Assembly (NCBI GenBank): GCA_028284605.1
Contig: JANQRL010000051.1
Coordinates: forward strand, 29,633 to 93,632
Origin: Paracoccaceae bacterium
GTDB taxonomy: Bacteria > Pseudomonadota > Alphaproteobacteria > Rhodobacterales > Rhodobacteraceae
Direction: 5' to 3'
Length of the DNA: 64,000 bases
Part shown: piece after piece, positions 58,783 through 64,000 of the stretch
Position numbering within the stretch: the first letter of the stretch is position 1
Layout of the letters: every line of letters begins with the position of its first letter
The notes under the pieces: generated by a model
Databases searched by the model: none
What the model was told of the DNA's origin: nothing
The model's input: the letters and a program-made list of their open reading frames with translations, nothing else
Position numbers and translations under genes: made by a program

Positions 58783-59655
58783 TCAGCGGAACCGCCCCAT
58801 CGCGTAGGTCGGCGTCACGCCGCTGCCGTCGAGATAGGCGGCGAGGCGGGCCGGGTCGGGATGCGCGCCGGTGCCGGTCTCCTCGGCGGCGAGCCCGCCG
58901 GTGACGAAGACGCTGTCGATATCCTCCTGCTGGGCGCCGAGGATATCGGTGAGGAGCCCGTCCCCAACGGCCACGATCCGGGGATCGGAGGGCGCCCGAC
59001 CGGTGGCGGCGAGCCGCATCCGGGCGAGGTCGTAGATCGGCGGGTGCGGCTTGCCGAAATAGAGGCTCTCGCCGCCCATCTCGGTATAGAGCTCCGCCAG
59101 GGCCCCGGCGCACCATTCGCGCCTGTCGCCACGATCCACGACGATGTCGGGGTTGGCGCAGAGCAGTTTCAGCCCCCTCGTCTTCGCCAGGAGGAACTGC
59201 GGCCGGTACACGGCTGGATCGGCATGGGGGTCTTCGGGGCCGCAGCAGACGATGCCATCGGCCTCCGCCAGCGGCACCTGGGTGATCGCTACCGGGTCTT
59301 CGATCAGATGCAGCGGCTCGAAGAAGCTCTGGTCGCGCGGCTCGCCCACATACCAGACCTTCTCGCCCACGGCGCCGCGGAACATCGCGGCCCGGGCCGA
59401 ATCGCCGGAGGTGGCGATGCTGTCCCAGGCATCGTCCGGGATGCCGAGCCCGGCGATCTGCGCCTCGACATGGGCGCGGGGGCGCGGCGCGTTGGTGACG
59501 AGGACCACCGCGCCGCCGGCCTGCCGGAACGCCTGACAGGCGGCCACGGCCTCGGGGAAGGCGGTGACCCCGTTATGCAGGCAGCCCCAGAGATCGACGA
59601 AGGCGGCGTCGTACTGGCCGGAGATCTCCACGAAACGGTCGATGATCGGGGTCAT
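58783..59655 (-). CDS. TIGR01459-family HAD-IIA phosphatase
   Basis: 290 aa. AAFVDLWGCLHNGVTAFPEAVAACQAFRQAGG is motif I in the DxWGxxHNG form of this group, VVLVTNAPRPRAHV is motif II, YFGKPHPPIYDLA holds the motif III lysine, and VAVGDGLLTDILGAQQEDIDSVFVTGGL is motif IV. It is NagD-like; the phosphorylated substrate is not known. It heads the operon leading to ltaE and is divergent from adenine deaminase. Confidence 0.92.
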   Translation of the reverse strand: MTPIIDRFVEISGQYDAAFVDLWGCLHNGVTAFPEAVAACQAFRQAGGAVVLVTNAPRPRAHVEAQIAGLGIPDDAWDSIATSGDSARAAMFRGAVGEKVWYVGEPRDQSFFEPLHLIEDPVAITQVPLAEADGIVCCGPEDPHADPAVYRPQFLLAKTRGLKLLCANPDIVVDRGDRREWCAGALAELYTEMGGESLYFGKPHPPIYDLARMRLAATGRAPSDPRIVAVGDGLLTDILGAQQEDIDSVFVTGGLAAEETGTGAHPDPARLAAYLDGSGVTPTYAMGRFR

Positions 59656-59782
59656 GGGGGCTCCTGCCTCTGGTCCGTGGCGCCCTCAATAGACGATCCC
59701 GCGCGCGGGTCCATGGCCTCGCGCCCGCCGATATGCATGATGGCCCGGAAGCCCGATAGAGGCCCGATAGAGGAGACCCGCC

Positions 59783-61477
59783 ATGGCCGCGCTCGAGGAT
59801 CGGATTGCCCAGGGCCGGGGCGATATGCCCGCCGATCTGGTGCTGCGCGGGGGCAAGGTGCTCGACCTCGTGACGGGAGAACTGATCGAGGGCGATGTGG
59901 CGGTCTGCGGCGACACCATCGTCGGGACCGGGGCGGCCTATGAGGGGCGGGAGGTGGTGGATGTCGCCGGCCTGACGCTGGTGCCGGGCTTCATCGATAC
60001 GCATCTCCATATCGAAAGCTCGCTGGTCACCCCGTTCGAGTTCGACCGCTGCGTCGCCCCCCGGGGCGTCACCACTGCGATCTGCGACCCCCATGAGATC
60101 GCCAACGTGATCGGCACCGACGGCATCCGGTACTTTCAGGAGGCCAGTCTGTACACATTGATGGACATCAAGGTGCAGCTCTCCTCCTGCGTGCCCTCGA
60201 CCGACATGGAGACCTCTGGCGCGAGCGTTGAGGCCGAAGACCTTGCGCCGCTTATGGGCCACCCGTCCGGGATCGGGCTGGCGGAGGTGATGAACTATCC
60301 CGGCGTCATCCACCGCGATCCCGGGATCATGGCGAAGCTGGCGCTCTTCGCGGGCGGGCAGATCGACGGCCATGCACCGCTCCTCTCGGGCTGCGACCTC
60401 AACGCCTATATCGCCGCCGGGATCGGCACCGAGCATGAGGCGACAAGTGCCGAGGAGGGGCGGGAGAAGCTGCAGAAGGGGATGCGGGTGCTGATCCGCG
60501 AAGGCTCGGTGTCGAAGGACCTCGCCGCCCTGCAACCGCTCCTGACCGAGCGCACGGCGCCTTACATGTGCCTCTGCACCGACGACCGGAACCCCCTCGA
60601 TATCGGCGAGCACGGGCATCTCGATTTCATGATCCGCGAGCTGATCCGGCGCGGCTCGCCGCCGCTCGCCGTCTACCGGGCCGCCGCGCTCTCGGCGGCG
60701 GAGGCGTTCGGGTTGAAGGACCGCGGGCTGATCGCGCCGGGTAAGCGCGCCGATATCGTGGCGCTGGGGAGCCTCGAAGCCTGCGATGCGCAGATGGTGT
60801 TCTGCGGCGGGGTGCGGGTGAATGAGGCGGCCTTTGCGGCGCGGCGCACGATCCCGCCGGTGGGGCGCAATTCGGTGAAGGCCCGGCGCGTGAGCCCAGA
60901 GGATTTCCGCGCCACCGCGAACCGTGAGGAGACCGACGTGATCGGCATCCTCGAAGGCAAGATCATCACCGACCACCTGACGGAGACGATCCCGATCGAG
61001 GATGGTGACAAGCGCCCCGACATTACGCGCGATCTGGTGCGGATCGCCGTCGTCGAGCGCTATGGAAAGAACGGCAACATCGCCACCGGCTTCGTTCACG
61101 GATTCGGGCTGAAGGCGGGTGCCATCGCTTCCACCGTCAGCCACGACCATCACAATATCGTGGCCGTGGGCGTCGATTACGCCGACATGGCCGTGGCCGC
61201 GAACCGGCTGGCGGAGATCGAGGGCGGCTTCGTGGTTGCCGAGGGCGGGGCGATGACGGCGGAACTGGCCCTGCCGGTGGCCGGGCTGATGAGCCTGGAG
61301 CCTTTTGAGACGGTGCGCGACCGGCTTGTCGCGCTGCGCGAGGCGACCCGCGCGCTCGGCGTCACGCTCGAAGAACCGTTCCTGCAACTGGCCTTCCTCG
61401 CCCTTCCGGTGATCCCCCGGCTGAAGATCACCGACCGGGGATTGGTCGATGTGATGGCTTTCGAGATCATCCCCTGA
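59783..61477 (+). CDS. ade: adenine deaminase
   Basis: 564 aa, the amidohydrolase-type (Ade) enzyme that converts adenine to hypoxanthine. [40 protein letters not shown] (residues about 71-110) holds the first metal ligands and the family-specific HIESS. Further marks are [22 protein letters not shown] and [13 protein letters not shown]. It belongs to purine salvage. A run of about 100 bases separates it from the next gene. Confidence 0.96.
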   Translation: MAALEDRIAQGRGDMPADLVLRGGKVLDLVTGELIEGDVAVCGDTIVGTGAAYEGREVVDVAGLTLVPGFIDTHLHIESSLVTPFEFDRCVAPRGVTTAICDPHEIANVIGTDGIRYFQEASLYTLMDIKVQLSSCVPSTDMETSGASVEAEDLAPLMGHPSGIGLAEVMNYPGVIHRDPGIMAKLALFAGGQIDGHAPLLSGCDLNAYIAAGIGTEHEATSAEEGREKLQKGMRVLIREGSVSKDLAALQPLLTERTAPYMCLCTDDRNPLDIGEHGHLDFMIRELIRRGSPPLAVYRAAALSAAEAFGLKDRGLIAPGKRADIVALGSLEACDAQMVFCGGVRVNEAAFAARRTIPPVGRNSVKARRVSPEDFRATANREETDVIGILEGKIITDHLTETIPIEDGDKRPDITRDLVRIAVVERYGKNGNIATGFVHGFGLKAGAIASTVSHDHHNIVAVGVDYADMAVAANRLAEIEGGFVVAEGGAMTAELALPVAGLMSLEPFETVRDRLVALREATRALGVTLEEPFLQLAFLALPVIPRLKITDRGLVDVMAFEIIP

Positions 61478-61574
61478 GGCCGAAAAACCTTGGCAATGCA
61501 GGGGCCCGTGGCGCAAGATCGGGGTGGAGACAGGGCCGCGAAGGCCCGGGACCGACAATTAGGGAGAACGATTC

Positions 61575-63155
61575 ATGACACGATTGATCAAGGTGCCGGC
61601 ACGACCACTGAGCCGCCGGACGTTCCTTCAGACGACCGCCGTCGCCGGTGCCGCCGCCGCCGGCCTCGGGACCGGGCTGCTGCCCGGCACTGCGCGCGCC
61701 GCGCCGACAAGGGGCGGCACGCTGCGGGTGGCCAAGGGCCACGGCTCGACCACCGACACGCTCGACCCCGGCACCTGGGAACATGGCTATGTCATCGCGA
61801 TGGGCTACGGCATCCACGGCTACCTGACCGGGATCGCCAAGGACGGCTCCGTCGAGCCGCAACTGGCCGAGAGCTGGGAAGCCTCCGACGACGCCACCGT
61901 CTGGCGCTTCAACCTGCGCTCCGGGGTCACCTACCATTCCGGGCGCGCGGTCACGGCAGAGGATGTCGTCGTCTCGATCAACCACCACCGCCGGGAGGAC
62001 ACCACCTCCGTCGCCGCGCCCCTGGTGGCCGAGATCGTCGATCTCGCGACCGACGGCGACACCGTGATCATGACGCTGGCCGCCGGCAATGCCGACCTGC
62101 CCTTCCTCTTCACCGACTACCACATCCCGGTCTGTCCGGCGAATGACGACGGCACGATGGAATGGCAGGCCGGCGACGGCTGCGGCCCCTACCGCCTGCT
62201 CGACTTCCAGCCCGGGATCAGCACGACGCTCGAACGCAATACCAATGACTGGGACCAGAACCGCGGCTGGTTCGAGCGGATCGAGCTTCTGTCGATCATC
62301 GACGCCAATGCCCGCACCACCGCGCTGGTCTCCGGCGATGTGATGGCCATCGACCGGGTCGACCTGAAGACCGCCGGCCTGATGGGCCGCAATCCGGGCG
62401 TGACGATCAACTCGGTGGCGGGCAACCAGCACTACACCTTCCCGATGAACAGCACGATGTCGCCCTATGACAACAACCATGTCCGGCAAGCGCTGAAATA
62501 CGCGGTCAACCGGCAGGAGATGGTCGACAAGATCCTCTTCGGCTACGGCTCGCTCGGCAACGATCACCCGATCGGGCAGGGCCAGCGGTTCTTCAACACC
62601 GATCTGGCGCAGACCGAATACGATCCGGACCGGGCGCAGTTCCATCTGCGCGAGGCCGGTCTCGACGGGCTCAGCGTGAGTCTTTCGGCGGCGGACGCGG
62701 CCTTTGCCGGAGCGGTGGACGCCGCGGTGCTCTATCAGGCGTCGGCCGAAGGCGCGGGGATCGCGCTCGACGTCAACCGGGTGCCGAATGACGGCTACTG
62801 GGCCGATGTCTGGATGCAGGATCCGTGGAGCGCGTCCTATTGGGGCGGGCGGCCGACCGAGGATGCGATGTTCACCACGGCCTATGTCTCGGGCGCGGAC
62901 TGGAACGAGAGCTTCTGGTCGAACGAGCGCTTCGACGAGTTGCTGCTCGCGGCGCGGGCCGAGCTCGACGAGGCGAAACGGCGCGAGATGTATTTCGAGA
63001 TGCAGGCGATCCTCAATCAGGATGGCGGCTCGGTGATCCCGATGTTCGCAAACTATGTCTTCGCGACGAACGAGGGGCTCGCCACCGGCGACCAGTTCTC
63101 CTCGCATTGGGACATGGATGGCGAGCGCTGGATGGAGCGTTGGTACATGGCCTGA
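61575..63155 (+). CDS. Tat-exported ABC substrate-binding protein, peptide/nickel type (SBP family 5)
   Basis: 526 aa, AGGGAG ten bases before the ATG. The signal peptide has the twin-arginine motif SRRTFLQ (13-19), then AVAGAAAAGLGTGLLPGTARA, so a folded, perhaps cofactor-loaded protein is exported. The SBP_bac_5 core shows GGTLRVAKGHG, AESWEASDDATVWRFNLRSGVTYHSG and HVRQALKYAVNRQEMVDKILFGYG. Ligands are typically oligopeptides. No permease or ATPase gene is adjacent: the next gene is convergent. Confidence 0.93.
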   Translation: MTRLIKVPARPLSRRTFLQTTAVAGAAAAGLGTGLLPGTARAAPTRGGTLRVAKGHGSTTDTLDPGTWEHGYVIAMGYGIHGYLTGIAKDGSVEPQLAESWEASDDATVWRFNLRSGVTYHSGRAVTAEDVVVSINHHRREDTTSVAAPLVAEIVDLATDGDTVIMTLAAGNADLPFLFTDYHIPVCPANDDGTMEWQAGDGCGPYRLLDFQPGISTTLERNTNDWDQNRGWFERIELLSIIDANARTTALVSGDVMAIDRVDLKTAGLMGRNPGVTINSVAGNQHYTFPMNSTMSPYDNNHVRQALKYAVNRQEMVDKILFGYGSLGNDHPIGQGQRFFNTDLAQTEYDPDRAQFHLREAGLDGLSVSLSAADAAFAGAVDAAVLYQASAEGAGIALDVNRVPNDGYWADVWMQDPWSASYWGGRPTEDAMFTTAYVSGADWNESFWSNERFDELLLAARAELDEAKRREMYFEMQAILNQDGGSVIPMFANYVFATNEGLATGDQFSSHWDMDGERWMERWYMA

Positions 63156-63160
63156 TCGGC

Positions 63161-63230
63161 GGAATGCAGGCGGGCGGCCGGGGCTTGGCCGTGTCGGCCG
63201 CCTGCATTCCGACAGGACGCCTGCATTCCG
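63161..63230. repeat. hairpin plus 13-base direct repeat E in a convergent gap
   Basis: GGAATGCAG + GCGGCCG (63161-63180, with a 4-base bulge) pairs with CGGCCGC + CTGCATTCC (63195-63210) around a 14-base loop. The right arm is repeated: CGCCTGCATTCCG occurs at 63199-63211 and 63218-63230. It lies between the binding-protein stop and the CAP gene stop and may terminate both transcripts. The sequence is unrelated to arrays A-D. Confidence 0.75.
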
Positions 63231-63264
63231 GCGGGAGGTGCCGCCGCTCCGGGTCCCGGTCCGA

Positions 63265-63750
63265 TCAGCAGGGCTGAGCCAGGACCAGGACCCAGGTATT
63301 GCCCGACCGTCCGAGACCATACTCCACCGCCTGCCGGTCCAGCATATTGCGGCGGTGGCCCGGGGAATTCATCCAACTGCCGAAGACCGCCGCGTCGGTC
63401 CGATCTCCGGCGGCGATGTTCTCGCCCACCCAGCACCAGGAATAGCCGCGCGCATCGACCCTCTGACCCACCGAGGAGCCGTCGGCCCCGGTATGGGAGA
63501 AGTAAGCCTGCCGCACCATGTCATCGGCATGGGACTGGGCTGCCGCGGCGAGGCGCGCATTCTCCGAGAGCGGGGGCAGACCGTTCGAACCGCGCTGCCG
63601 GTTCAGCAGGCTGTCGAAGGCCGATGCGCTGGCCCGGGCGCCCTCGATGTCGGTGGTAGCGACGCCACCGCCGGTCTGCACCGCGCCACAGGCGCCGAGC
63701 CAAAGCGCCGCGCTCAGCGCGGTAGCGATGCGGAAGGCTCTTTGGTTCAT
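63265..63750 (-). CDS. CAP-domain (SCP/PR1) lipoprotein
   Basis: 161 aa from the ATG at 63750. MNQRAFRIATALSAALWLGAC ends in a lipobox (Cys21). The CAP domain follows: FDSLLNRQRGSNGLPPLSENARLAAAAQSHADDMV, SHTGADGSS, GYSWCWVGENIAAG and SWMNSPGHRRNML, presented as residues about 45-145. The His and Glu of the CAP cavity are present. Bacterial CAP proteins have no agreed function. Nothing I can support lies upstream, from 63751 to the window end. Confidence 0.92.
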   Translation of the reverse strand: MNQRAFRIATALSAALWLGACGAVQTGGGVATTDIEGARASASAFDSLLNRQRGSNGLPPLSENARLAAAAQSHADDMVRQAYFSHTGADGSSVGQRVDARGYSWCWVGENIAAGDRTDAAVFGSWMNSPGHRRNMLDRQAVEYGLGRSGNTWVLVLAQPC

Positions 63751-64000
63751 CCGCGGTCTCCCCGTTGCCGCGCGAGGGTACCACAGAGCTGAAGTCTCGC
63801 GATAGCTCCGGATCGGCGGTGCGGGTCCCCAGCGGTCCTCCGCCGGAAGGTCGCTGCCGCGTGTTTCGGGAAGACTGGTCGCGCCCGGCAATATCGCCGC
63901 ACCCGATGCACCGGACACCCAGCCGGAACATTGCGGCGGCGGGGAGGGGCAGGCTGAGAGGAAGACCCCGGGGCATCTGCCGTGACGGGCTGCGACGCGC

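Noticed and set aside
63521..63976. A possible further gene at the right edge on the - strand
   Set aside because: It overlaps the CAP lipoprotein gene out of frame, and its product has no recognisable features.

Overview
The window is a gene-dense stretch of chromosome from a GC-rich alphaproteobacterium, most probably Rhodobacterales (Rhodobacteraceae/Paracoccaceae). The placement rests on lineage markers: a five-gene F1 ATP synthase operon (atpHAGDC) without F0 genes, COQ9, a DUF1013 (TrcR-like) regulator, a zf-CHCC mini-protein, a TIGR01459 HAD hydrolase, a GT14-type glycosyltransferase with a long C-terminal extension, and a TGTC-N10-GACA site of the PpsR/CrtJ type. I see no rRNA, tRNA, phage, insertion sequence, integrase or CRISPR array. 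Genes are often coupled by ATGA or GTGA overlaps. No gene-free gap exceeds 300 bases; the last 250 bases (63751-64000) hold nothing I can support.

Layout. 1-11 kb: OmpA-like lipoprotein, Ada-like methyltransferase, nth, a PfkB kinase, an orphan pstB, an AraC regulator with a secreted hydrolase, a divergent sulfotransferase/glycosyltransferase pair, HIT, zinc-finger and DUF2459 genes. 11-18 kb: polA, DUF1905, LysE, a glycolipid-binding-like gene, ispH, a cobalamin-binding-domain regulator behind a PpsR-type site, and a NYN nuclease. 18-27.5 kb: folK, then rpoZ-rsh, DUF2062, pdxJ, three inserted genes (Dabb, LysE, membrane hydrolase), acpS, lepB, rnc. 27.5-34.6 kb: ald with a divergent Lrp regulator, exoD-like, a large unknown membrane protein, rpsU, COQ9, a quinone reductase and RNase T2. 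34.6-42 kb: trcR-like, hisC-tyrC-extensin-ChaC chain, then a two-gene MotA/MotB-like motor. 42-53 kb: M23 peptidase and clpA, gloB, a methyltransferase, the F1 operon, an MFS exporter. 53-64 kb: lectin, prs, an isomerase, the HAD-MaoC-ribF-ycgN-ltaE operon, adenine deaminase, a Tat-exported binding protein and a CAP lipoprotein.

The most unusual feature is a family of intergenic arrays of 20-base palindromes. Three related arrays (A at 3413-3523, B at 27454-27546, C at 31675-31766) carry palindromes spaced almost exactly 24 bases apart. B and C hold the same modules in opposite order. Where the modules differ, both arms have changed so that the palindrome is preserved. A fourth, unrelated-sequence array (D, 55518-55604) has the same design, and a fifth gap (E, 63161-63230) has a different large hairpin plus a repeat. 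All five lie between convergent genes, and they occupy every convergent gap longer than 100 bases here. The five other convergent pairs are separated by 21 bases or fewer and have none.

The second candidate system is the MotA/ExbB-like plus MotB/OmpA-like gene pair at 38740-41904, whose MotB-like partner carries about 430 residues of predicted coiled coil between its membrane anchor and its peptidoglycan-binding domain. Third is the divergent ispH/cobalamin-protein region, with a textbook PpsR operator over a TTGACA -35 element, which hints that the organism has light- or redox-controlled pigment genes elsewhere.
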